Below, one piece after another: positions 1 through 6,393 of a DNA stretch of 29,604 nt (within the stretch, counting starts at the first letter, position 1; each line of letters opens with the position of its first letter). The stretch is from a virus. The translations under genes were made by a program, and so were the position numbers. Location of the stretch: positions 1-29,604 of the IMG/VR virus record IMGVR_UViG_3300032516_000127; one strand, given 5' to 3'. The notes under the pieces were generated by a model. It had not been told where the DNA came from, did not search any database, and saw only the letters and a list, made by a program, of their open reading frames with translations.

Positions 1-102
1 CGCAGTCTCGGCCAGGCGCGCCTCCAGGCGTGCGCGGAAGGCTTCTTCCGACTCGACCCACCTCCCGAACTCTGCGCCGGTCACATGGTCGGTCTCGGGC
101 AT
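1..102 (-). CDS. Unknown protein, N-terminal fragment cut by window edge
   Basis: Only the first 34 codons are inside the window; the frame is still open at base 1. It begins MPETDHVTGAEFGRW and continues as a charged, Glu/Arg/Ala-rich helix. The start is well supported: an AGAGGA ribosome binding site lies five bases before the ATG, and the stop of the upstream gene is ten bases away. The helix could be a coiled coil, but the fragment is too short to name a family. Confidence 0.6.
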   Translation of the reverse strand, partial: MPETDHVTGAEFGRWVESEEAFRARLEARLAETA

Positions 103-112
103 GGCTGTCCTC

Positions 113-1786
113 TTACGGGCGCGGCACCGCGTTCCCGAACGCGATCCACTGCGCGTGTAGTGTCGGGAACTTACCCGACGTCACGAGATCCACGATCCCG
201 CCTTTTCGCTTGTAGCTGAACGCCAGCGTGCCCTTGTGCCGCGGCCCCAACTGCGCGGCCAGCTCGTGATAGACCGGCACCAGGGCGGACACGTCCCCCG
301 CGTATGTGCCGTTTCGGTCGTAGGCTTGCGCGATCTGGACAATGTGCAAACCGGCGAGCCGCGCGAGCGACACTGCAGCGAGCTGTCGCAGATCGTCCGG
401 TCCCTGTCCCGGTTCGAGGTAGAGCTGGACCCCGGCCCACGTGTCCGCGTCATCTACGGTGACGCGGTAGAGTGCGTCCAGATCGCTGCCGAGATAGACG
501 ATGATTGGCTTGAACGGCACGCCGAAGAAGTCCATGGTGTCGCGGGACCACTGCCGAAGTTTGCGGATCATCGCGACCGGGTCGGCCGTGCCTTCGGCCG
601 CAATCGAGATGGCCGCAACGGTCGCCCAGTGCTCCAGCGAGTCCGCCATCACGGGGATGGTGCTCGGGTCGATGATCCGATAGCGCACCTGCCCGTCAAT
701 GCAGGGGTCGAGGGTCTGCGCGGCGACGCTCTCGCCGACCACGACCGCGCAGTTGCCAAACACGTCCTTGCAGCCGTTCGAGTTCTCCAGCGTCGAAGGC
801 CAGCGGTACGTCCCGACGAAATAGGCGCCGATGAGCGCGGGGTACTGGAGCCTCGGATAGTCGGGCACGGGTTCGGGTGCCGGAACGGACGGGACATTGA
901 CGAGCGGCTTCCGTTCAGCGTCCACCGACACGCTCTGGATGTAGGTTTGCCCCTGGTCTCCGTTCGTCGCGATGAGCCAGTCGCTTCCGCGCTTCACGAC
1001 GTGGAGGTAGACGCAGGACTCCGGCACCGGCACCTGAATACAGGCGGTCTCGCCCAGCGGCCGACCCATCACCATCGGTGTCGGCTTCTCGCGGAACGAC
1101 CAGACCCACCCGTCCACCACCTGCGGCGCGGATTCGCGCTCCGGGCGTGGGTTGATCTGCGCGTCTGTGTCGATGCCCGTCGCCATGTCGATCAGGCGGC
1201 ACTGGCCATAGCCATAGCCGAGGTAGGGATCACAGACATTGATGTCCATCACGACCGCGCCGGGGGCTGCGGGATAACTGGCCCGGTGCATCCCGACGCC
1301 CCCGGCCATCTGCCAGACCTCAATCCCCTGCGATGTCGGCACCGCGAGCAGGTGCCCATCCCAGGCGATGCGCCAGTGCAGGTGCTCGCTCCAGATCACC
1401 CCGTCCACCATCACGGTCGTACCGCACGCCGCCGCCCAGTGCCCGTTCGCGGCGACACAGCGGACCCCATCCAGCCAGGACGCTGGGAGATACGCAATGC
1501 GGCTCACGTTCCGCGAGGGCAGTTCGACAACCTTGAGGTCGAACGGACCTTTGCGATCTTGGCGGTAGCTGGCGAGGTAGGCGAGGTGGCTGTTGTCCAA
1601 CCAGCCGCAGGGATACGCGGCGGCCTCGTTGTCGATAGGCGCGAGTTCTACTTCCTCGCCCGAGTCCAGCGCGACGAGACGCACCGTCGGATGACGCGGC
1701 TCCGCTACCTGGCTGGACTGATAGGCACACCACTGGCCACTTGGCGAGAAGCGCGGAGACCAGCCAGCGCGCGGACGGATCATCAT
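113..1786 (-). CDS. Beta-propeller-like protein with possible TIM-barrel C-terminal domain
   Basis: A protein of about 557 residues with two parts. Residues 1 to about 295 are a run of short beta blades (RFSPSGQWCAYQ, GWLDNSHLAYL, ANGHWAAACGT, DGHLLAVPT), as in TolB- or WD-like propellers. A proline-rich linker follows at about 299-312. The C-terminal half (about 316-558) alternates hydrophobic strands and helices (ALIGAYFVG, VAAISIAAEG, KPIIVYLG, VQLYLEP, GTLAFSY), resembling a TIM barrel. Two glutamates at strand ends, about E399 and E459, could be the acid pair of a glycosidase; that is inference. There is no signal peptide. The start is one of three adjacent codons GTG-ATG-ATG (1789, 1786, 1783) and I chose the first ATG. 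Its place after a small membrane protein fits a receptor-binding, depolymerase or lysis role. The ORF is certain; the function is not. Confidence 0.75.
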   Translation of the reverse strand: MMIRPRAGWSPRFSPSGQWCAYQSSQVAEPRHPTVRLVALDSGEEVELAPIDNEAAAYPCGWLDNSHLAYLASYRQDRKGPFDLKVVELPSRNVSRIAYLPASWLDGVRCVAANGHWAAACGTTVMVDGVIWSEHLHWRIAWDGHLLAVPTSQGIEVWQMAGGVGMHRASYPAAPGAVVMDINVCDPYLGYGYGQCRLIDMATGIDTDAQINPRPERESAPQVVDGWVWSFREKPTPMVMGRPLGETACIQVPVPESCVYLHVVKRGSDWLIATNGDQGQTYIQSVSVDAERKPLVNVPSVPAPEPVPDYPRLQYPALIGAYFVGTYRWPSTLENSNGCKDVFGNCAVVVGESVAAQTLDPCIDGQVRYRIIDPSTIPVMADSLEHWATVAAISIAAEGTADPVAMIRKLRQWSRDTMDFFGVPFKPIIVYLGSDLDALYRVTVDDADTWAGVQLYLEPGQGPDDLRQLAAVSLARLAGLHIVQIAQAYDRNGTYAGDVSALVPVYHELAAQLGPRHKGTLAFSYKRKGGIVDLVTSGKFPTLHAQWIAFGNAVPRP

Positions 1787-1790
1787 CACG

Positions 1791-1982
1791 TCACGTCTCT
1801 TTCACGAACGCGCGCTTGAGCAAGTCGAACGTGAGCGAGGCGGCCCCGACGCCACCGGCCGCCTTGAGTTCCCCCGCGTCGAAGTGGCTGGCGGTAATCG
1901 ACAGGATGAGACACGCCCCGCCCATCAGCACGGCCATGCGCAGGATCGACCAAATCGGATGCCGCCCATCGCTGAGGTTCAT
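1791..1982 (-). CDS. Small membrane protein, holin candidate
   Basis: A 63-residue protein with one clear membrane segment near residues 13-33 (ILRMAVLMGGACLILSITAS). A Gly/Ala-rich amphipathic stretch (residues 38-53) and a basic end follow. The ATG overlaps the upstream stop as ATGA, which supports this start over the longer frame that reaches 2231. Small one- or two-helix membrane proteins at the end of a tail operon are often holins, and the adjacent larger gene could then be a lysis partner. Sequence alone does not prove that: it could be any small phage membrane protein. No export signal or lipobox is seen. Confidence 0.7.
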   Translation of the reverse strand: MNLSDGRHPIWSILRMAVLMGGACLILSITASHFDAGELKAAGGVGAASLTFDLLKRAFVKET

Positions 1983-2269
1983 GGAGCCTCCATATCGTCC
2001 GAAAACACCTGGGAGACGATCTGGCCCGACGCGTTCGGGTCTCCCTTCCGGAGACGTCCTTCGATCGCGTCGTGCGCGACCAAACAGAAGTGTTCGTGAC
2101 AATTCGGCCACGTGCTGTCTGGCCTCAGCCGATGTAGCCGATGCAGCGCACTTGCGAGCTTGCGCAAGGCGACGATGCAGCGCTCTGTGCGCGTCACCTG
2201 CTGGTCCAGTAATTCGCATGTCCCCGCACAATCCGGATAGCGATCAGGCGTCAGGTTCATGGCCCTCAC
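1979..2269 (-). CDS. Unknown small cysteine-containing protein
   Basis: A 96-residue protein with four cysteines in its N-terminal two thirds (DCAGTCELL, then single Cys in ERCIV and HFC plus WPNC) and a helical centre rich in Arg/Leu/His. No family is recognised. It starts with GTG in a GTGA overlap with the gene before it, with AAAGGG five bases upstream; ATG at 2260 is an alternative. Its own stop overlaps the next gene as ATGA, so the three genes here are probably translationally coupled. No membrane segment or signal peptide is present. Confidence 0.65.
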   Translation of the reverse strand: MRAMNLTPDRYPDCAGTCELLDQQVTRTERCIVALRKLASALHRLHRLRPDSTWPNCHEHFCLVAHDAIEGRLRKGDPNASGQIVSQVFSDDMEAP

Positions 2270-2712
2270 CGTGACCCTTTCAGCCAGGATTCCCCCGTCG
2301 TGATCCCGCTACGCCACGGCCATGACGCGACCAGGTGCACCGTGAGGACGCGCCACGGATGCGTCCCCGTCCGTGACCAGATCTGCACCGTGCCGGTCGG
2401 ACCCGTTGGCGAGAAGACGCCGGAGAGGCCGGTCGCATCATCCAGCGTCACCGTGCCGAGCGTGCGCGGCAGCACGTGCCAGACGGTCTTCTCACCCGGC
2501 GCGGACAGTGCATCGATCGCGAGCACGCGCACCTCGTGCGTGAACGGCACCGCGATCGTTTCGGCGTCCGCAATGAACGTCCACGTATGAACCGCCGGCC
2601 GCCAGAGTTCAGCCCAGGGAAACGGCGTCTGCGCCGGCAAGGGCGCGATGAGCGCAAGCAGCAGGATCGCGACGGCACCGACGACCTGTTTCATTGCGGT
2701 CTGACCCTTCAT
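2266..2712 (-). CDS. Exported beta-rich protein of unknown function
   Basis: A 148-residue protein beginning MKGQTAMKQVVGAVAILL, with a typical signal peptide: basic start, hydrophobic core and a cleavage-like LPAQ-TP site near residue 28. The mature part is beta-rich (TWTFIADAETIAVPF, VRVLAIDAL, GVFSPTGPTGTVQIW) and looks like a small beta-sandwich. The ATG overlaps the upstream stop as ATGA, with GGAAG before it; the next ATG (2694) would still keep the signal peptide. A secreted protein inside a tail operon is unusual. It may act in the periplasm during lysis, superinfection exclusion or receptor blocking, but nothing in the sequence decides which. Confidence 0.7.
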   Translation of the reverse strand: MKGQTAMKQVVGAVAILLLALIAPLPAQTPFPWAELWRPAVHTWTFIADAETIAVPFTHEVRVLAIDALSAPGEKTVWHVLPRTLGTVTLDDATGLSGVFSPTGPTGTVQIWSRTGTHPWRVLTVHLVASWPWRSGITTGESWLKGSR

Positions 2713-3080
2713 GTGACTTCCGCCAGATTCAGGACCTTGATCGACACCGGGTGGCGACACGCTTTGACGCCCCCGCCGCCCCAGGTGAAGACAAACAGCG
2801 CCATGTGTTCCTCGATGAGCTGCGTGCCCACGATGAGATTGTCAGCGGGCGCCATGGCCCAGACGAGCGCCCCCAGCGCGGAGATCGTGACGCCATTGGC
2901 GTTCTTGACGTTCTGGGCATTACGGCTATTGATCACCGTCCCCGTGGCCACGTCTTTGAGCGTCAAGGTGGCCGTCTCGAGCGCCGTGCCGTCGACCATC
3001 GCTCCGGTCTCATCCGTGAGCGTGGCCGTGTAGCGCGCGCTCGTCTGCTCGTTGACGGGTCCCAGAGATGCCACTGGCAT
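2709..3080 (-). CDS. Beta-rich tail accessory protein, unknown
   Basis: A 123-residue protein. The first 80 residues read as an Ig-like or BppU-N-like beta sandwich (ARYTATLTDETGAMVDGTALETATLTLKD), of the sort common in baseplate and tail-tip proteins. It then has a hydrophobic strand (MALFVFTWGGGG) and a short basic end. The start has a GGAGGAGG-type ribosome binding site within 14 bases. It lies between two other small beta proteins, consistent with an accessory tail-tip or decoration role. I do not recognise a named family with certainty. Confidence 0.7.
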   Translation of the reverse strand: MPVASLGPVNEQTSARYTATLTDETGAMVDGTALETATLTLKDVATGTVINSRNAQNVKNANGVTISALGALVWAMAPADNLIVGTQLIEEHMALFVFTWGGGGVKACRHPVSIKVLNLAEVT

Positions 3081-3094
3081 GTCCGCCTCCTCCC

Positions 3095-3604
3095 TTATGC
3101 GGCCGTCGCACTGACCGTCGCCGTCACGTCCAGCGTGTCGCCGGACACCATCGCGCGCGACCCCTCGGTGAAGTCGGCCGCGCCGTACAACGTGCCCGTC
3201 GTGCCGCTCTTGGTGCTGTTGCTCGTCATGAACAATCCAAGCACGGTCATGGATCCGTTGGCCGTGAAGCGGGCTTTCGCGGCGGTGTTACTGACGCTGC
3301 CCGCCGCTACGGTGCCCGGCGTCCACCCCGGACGGGCACCTTCCGAATAGGCCACGAGTTCGGTCCATGAGCCGTGGGCGTTCATGACGTCGCCCGCCAC
3401 TGGGGTGCCCGTGGACTTCAGTCCCAGATACCAGGTCACTGACCCGGGGATGGTCTTGAAGCAGGCCGCGATCAGCGCATTGAGTCCTTCGGTCACCACG
3501 AGGTTCTTCGCGGTGGCCACCCACTTGATGTTCCCCTGCGCGTCGCGGCAGACCGCCTCGTAGAAGGTGATCATCGCCACCGCGCCCAGATTCGTGTCCT
3601 TCAT
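3095..3604 (-). CDS. Small tail-associated structural protein
   Basis: A 169-residue beta-rich protein resembling a group of structural proteins often found beside phage tail-fibre genes. It opens with an extended strand pair (FYEAVCRDAQGNIKWVATAKNL), then a helix (VTEGLNALIAACF), a WYLGLKSTGTP strand, and a C-terminal half rich in Thr/Ser/Gly (TGTLYGAADFTEG) ending with the VSGDTLDVTATVS pattern typical of that group. The start is strong: GAGGAG six bases before the ATG. Its partner is probably the tail tip or fibres, judged from position. The exact role is unknown. Confidence 0.75.
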   Translation of the reverse strand: MKDTNLGAVAMITFYEAVCRDAQGNIKWVATAKNLVVTEGLNALIAACFKTIPGSVTWYLGLKSTGTPVAGDVMNAHGSWTELVAYSEGARPGWTPGTVAAGSVSNTAAKARFTANGSMTVLGLFMTSNSTKSGTTGTLYGAADFTEGSRAMVSGDTLDVTATVSATAA

Positions 3605-3622
3605 GGTTTTCTCCTCTCGCGC

Positions 3623-4870
3623 CTACGATGAGCGCAGCGTTTCGTTGATGATCGCCGAGCTCGTCAGTGCGTCGTTGATGATCGTCGGGCTCGTCAGTGC
3701 GTCGTTGATGATCGTCGGGCTCGTCAGCGTGCCGCCCGACACACCAGCTGACGTCAGAGATCCTGAGGTCACGGCCGCGGCCACGATCACCTCAGCGAGC
3801 CACTCGATGAAGAGCGCCGCCAGCGTGGGCTGACGTGATGCTGCCAGGACCAACGCCGCGGCCAGCAACGCCGTGCCGGTGAGGCCCGCCTGGCTCTGCG
3901 CGCCCATCGCGGAGAGGATGCTGAGCGCCGCCGTCACGGATGTGCCGACCATGCCGGTGCCCTGCGCGTCGGCCAGCACGCCAAGCGCCGCTGACAGCAG
4001 GAGTCCGTGGCGGGACGCGGCATCGAGCCCGGCGAGCTGCGTCAGCATCGCTGCCCCGCGCAGGCTCAGCGTGCCGCCAACGGGCATGGTCGCGACCATG
4101 TCCAGGACAGCTGACGCGAGATAAGCGGTGATGGCCTCATAGATGGCCGCGAACGCCGCGGCTGAACCGAGCGCCCCCGCACCGGACCACCCCGCTTCGC
4201 TCACCTGATCGAGCGCCGCGAGCGCTAGGAGCGTCGCGCCACCGAAGAACCCGACCACGCTCCCGTTCGTGACGCTCCCAGCGACCGGCAACGTGCCCGC
4301 CCCCGCCCACCCCGCGAGTCCGTTGCTGGCGACTGCGCCCGAGGTTGGCAAGGCTCCTGCGCCGAGGAGCGCCAGGAGGCCCGCCGTGTTCAGCGACGCC
4401 AGGTGCGCCAAGGTCGAGGCTCCAACAAAGCCTGCACCACTCCCACCCGCAACACCCCCGGAGACCGGAAGCGCCCCGGAGCCAAGCAGGGCCCGTACCC
4501 CCGCGGCATCCATCGCGGCCAGGTGCGCGAGCACGGACGCGCCGACGAACCCAACCCCGCTGCCGGGCGACGCCGTGGCAGCCGTCTGGAGCATGCCGCT
4601 TCCGCCGAAGCCCACAAGGCTGGCACCAGCAGCCGCGCCAGACACGGGCAACGCGCCGGCGCCCATCCACGCGGCGAGGCTGACCCGATCCAGCGCCGCC
4701 GCGAGAGTCAACGACGCGGTGCCGTCATACGCCGTCCCACCCGCCGCCGGACTTTCCAGCGTCAGTGGCGGGTTCGGGTCGTGGACCGTGAGTGTCGGGG
4801 CCCACTGGAGCCGAGCCGGATTCCAGAGGCGGGCTCCGAGGAGCCCGCCTCGCCACGCCATGAAGCTCAT
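3623..4870 (-). CDS. Repeat protein of 20-residue units, probable tail fibre or appendage
   Basis: A 415-residue, Gly/Ala/Leu-rich protein with a very regular body. From about residue 70 to 240 there are nine 20-residue units, each starting with a glycine-led GxGxL- or GASxL-type motif. One flavour reads GAGALPVSG then GF; the other reads GASxLAHLA then ALL, and they partly alternate. More diverged units follow to about 345. The C-terminus has three near-identical 10-residue units around TIINDALTSP, typical of triple-stranded beta-helix fibre tips. The N-terminal 60 residues are non-repetitive and could dock on the tail. No signal peptide is visible. The start (ATG 4870, just after the upstream TAA) could also be GTG 4873 or ATG 4861. 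Function is inferred from repeats and position. Confidence 0.75.
   Translation of the reverse strand: MSFMAWRGGLLGARLWNPARLQWAPTLTVHDPNPPLTLESPAAGGTAYDGTASLTLAAALDRVSLAAWMGAGALPVSGAAAGASLVGFGGSGMLQTAATASPGSGVGFVGASVLAHLAAMDAAGVRALLGSGALPVSGGVAGGSGAGFVGASTLAHLASLNTAGLLALLGAGALPTSGAVASNGLAGWAGAGTLPVAGSVTNGSVVGFFGGATLLALAALDQVSEAGWSGAGALGSAAAFAAIYEAITAYLASAVLDMVATMPVGGTLSLRGAAMLTQLAGLDAASRHGLLLSAALGVLADAQGTGMVGTSVTAALSILSAMGAQSQAGLTGTALLAAALVLAASRQPTLAALFIEWLAEVIVAAAVTSGSLTSAGVSGGTLTSPTIINDALTSPTIINDALTSSAIINETLRSS
3642..3731 (-). repeat. Three tandem 30-bp units inside the repeat-protein gene
   Basis: Three consecutive 30-bp copies (3642-3671, 3672-3701, 3702-3731) differ by only a few bases and each encodes ten residues around TIINDALTSP. 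The copies are in frame, so copy number could change without breaking the gene. Confidence 0.9.
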
Positions 4871-4873
4871 CAC

Positions 4874-5986
4874 TTATCCATGCACAAACGTCACACCACC
4901 GTTGTAGGTGGTCGCGGTGGTGGAGGGCTTGCTGAGTTCCAACCACGCGAGCGCTGCCCCGTCGAAGACCCGCACTAGGTTAAAGGCGGTGTTGATCCCG
5001 TCGTACTGACACGCGATGTTGGCGAGTGGGACCGGATGGAATGCGATCGGATGGCCGATCACAAAGTTCCCGGCCCCGGTCGCCATCGCGCCGCTGCTTT
5101 GCATCTGGTCAAGGTCCATCACGCCCGTGTCGCCAGCCGCGAGGGGCATGAACCAGGAAGAGATGGGATGGTCAAGACGGTCCACGATCGCGCCCGAGTT
5201 GCCCGCCATGGACGGGAACGAGATCGTATCGGCGCCCGCTTGGTTGCGATACCGGCAGACGGTCCAGTTGTGCGCGGTCGCGGCGAGGGCCGGCGTGCCG
5301 ACCTCGATGAAGCAGAAATTGCCGCCCGCGTAGTCGGGATCGGTCACCGTGCTCGACTGATACCGTGTCGGCACGCCCGTCACGCTCTGTGTCGACGTGC
5401 TGTTCATGTTGCAGGCGACGTCGAAGAGCCGGTCATAGAGCAACAGCGTCTGACCAGCGACTGACGCGATCGCCCACGCCGACACGAAGTGGCGCGTATC
5501 GGGGCCCACGGCGTCGAGCCCGTAGATCGCACCCGCGACCGTTCCGTCTACCGCTCGGCCGCCCGGCGCCGCGCTGCCCGCGCCCCCCGCGCCGGGCTGG
5601 TTGCCGAGCCGCCACAGGCTCGACGTCACCGCGATGACACCGGTGGGCCCAGCCCGCTGGAAGACGATCTCGCGCCGCTTCCCGGCTGTCGCCTCCGCGA
5701 TCAAGTCGGACAGCGAGGCGAACCCCGCGCACGCGGTCACCCGCTGACGACGAGCCGTGTCGCGCAAGATGCGTTGTGCGCGGGCGATGCCAAAGTCAAG
5801 CGCGCAGGTGAACTGCCCGGCCCCGATGCGGCCACGGAAGTCGCCGCCCCTCATCGCCCAGACGTTGCCCGGGACGCCAGCCACCGCGATGGGCGGGCCG
5901 GGCCAGTCCCGCATGCTGCCGCTGATCTTGGTCACCGCGTCCAGGCCGAGCCATCGTTCCAAGCGACCCGCGTGTGTGCTCGTCAT
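4874..5986 (-). CDS. Unknown tail-region structural protein
   Basis: A 370-residue protein that I do not recognise. It begins MTSTHAGRLERWLGLDAVTKISGSMRDW in part, and has a Gly/Ala-rich first half with alternating short strands and loops. A glycine-rich loop lies near residues 133-147. The second half is beta-rich and aromatic (WTVCRYRN, FVIGHPIAFHPVP, FNLVRVFDGAALAWLEL). There is no signal peptide or membrane helix. GAGGAG lies eight bases before this ATG but only two before the ATG at 5992, which decides the start. It sits between an exported protein and the repeat fibre, so a tail-tip or fibre-linked structural role is likely but unproven. Confidence 0.75.
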   Translation of the reverse strand: MTSTHAGRLERWLGLDAVTKISGSMRDWPGPPIAVAGVPGNVWAMRGGDFRGRIGAGQFTCALDFGIARAQRILRDTARRQRVTACAGFASLSDLIAEATAGKRREIVFQRAGPTGVIAVTSSLWRLGNQPGAGGAGSAAPGGRAVDGTVAGAIYGLDAVGPDTRHFVSAWAIASVAGQTLLLYDRLFDVACNMNSTSTQSVTGVPTRYQSSTVTDPDYAGGNFCFIEVGTPALAATAHNWTVCRYRNQAGADTISFPSMAGNSGAIVDRLDHPISSWFMPLAAGDTGVMDLDQMQSSGAMATGAGNFVIGHPIAFHPVPLANIACQYDGINTAFNLVRVFDGAALAWLELSKPSTTATTYNGGVTFVHG

Positions 5987-6016
5987 CTTCATTGCTCCTC
6001 AATCCGCAGCCGCGCC

Positions 6017-6382
6017 CTACTTCTTCTCGTTCTTCGGCGGTGGCGTCATCTCGACCTTCGTGTAGACCCAGGTCCCCGGGTTCAGCGTGAAGCCGGGTTT
6101 CTGCAGCGAGGTCATCAGCCTGTCCCAGTCCGCCTTGATGGTCTGCATCTCCTGCTGCGCCGCTTGGATGCGCAGTTCGGCATTCGCCATGCGCTGCGCC
6201 AGGAGCGCACCTTGGAGCTGCGACACCTCGGGCACGGTCAGTGGAGGCGGTGCGGGTTGCGTGGCCAGCACCTCCGCAGGCTTCGGCTTCGCGTCCTGCG
6301 CGAACAGGGTGCACTCGAGGGCAAGCCCGAGGCTCACGCACACCAGGAACACCACGCTGTAGGACACTCTCGCTCGCGTCAT
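6017..6382 (-). CDS. Exported or membrane-anchored coiled-coil protein
   Basis: A 121-residue protein with a basic start (MTRARVSYS), a hydrophobic core of about 16 residues and a possible signal-peptidase site at LFAQ-DA near residue 29. No lipobox fits the single cysteine. A Pro/Lys linker leads to a helical coiled-coil-like segment at about 50-90 (LQGALLAQRMANAELRIQAAQQ), then a Lys-rich end. An N-terminal hydrophobic segment plus a periplasmic coiled coil is also the layout of inner-membrane spanins, so a lysis role is possible. ATG 6382 is chosen because AAAGG lies five bases upstream; the GTG at 6397 overlaps the fibre stop but has no ribosome binding site. Confidence 0.7.
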   Translation of the reverse strand: MTRARVSYSVVFLVCVSLGLALECTLFAQDAKPKPAEVLATQPAPPPLTVPEVSQLQGALLAQRMANAELRIQAAQQEMQTIKADWDRLMTSLQKPGFTLNPGTWVYTKVEMTPPPKNEKK

Positions 6383-6393
6383 GAAACCCTTTC

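Noticed and set aside
236-1819. Long plus-strand open frame (527 codons)
   Set aside because: It mirrors the 558-residue minus-strand gene, is Arg/His/Asp-rich as expected for antisense of high-GC coding DNA, and breaks the one-strand gene order.
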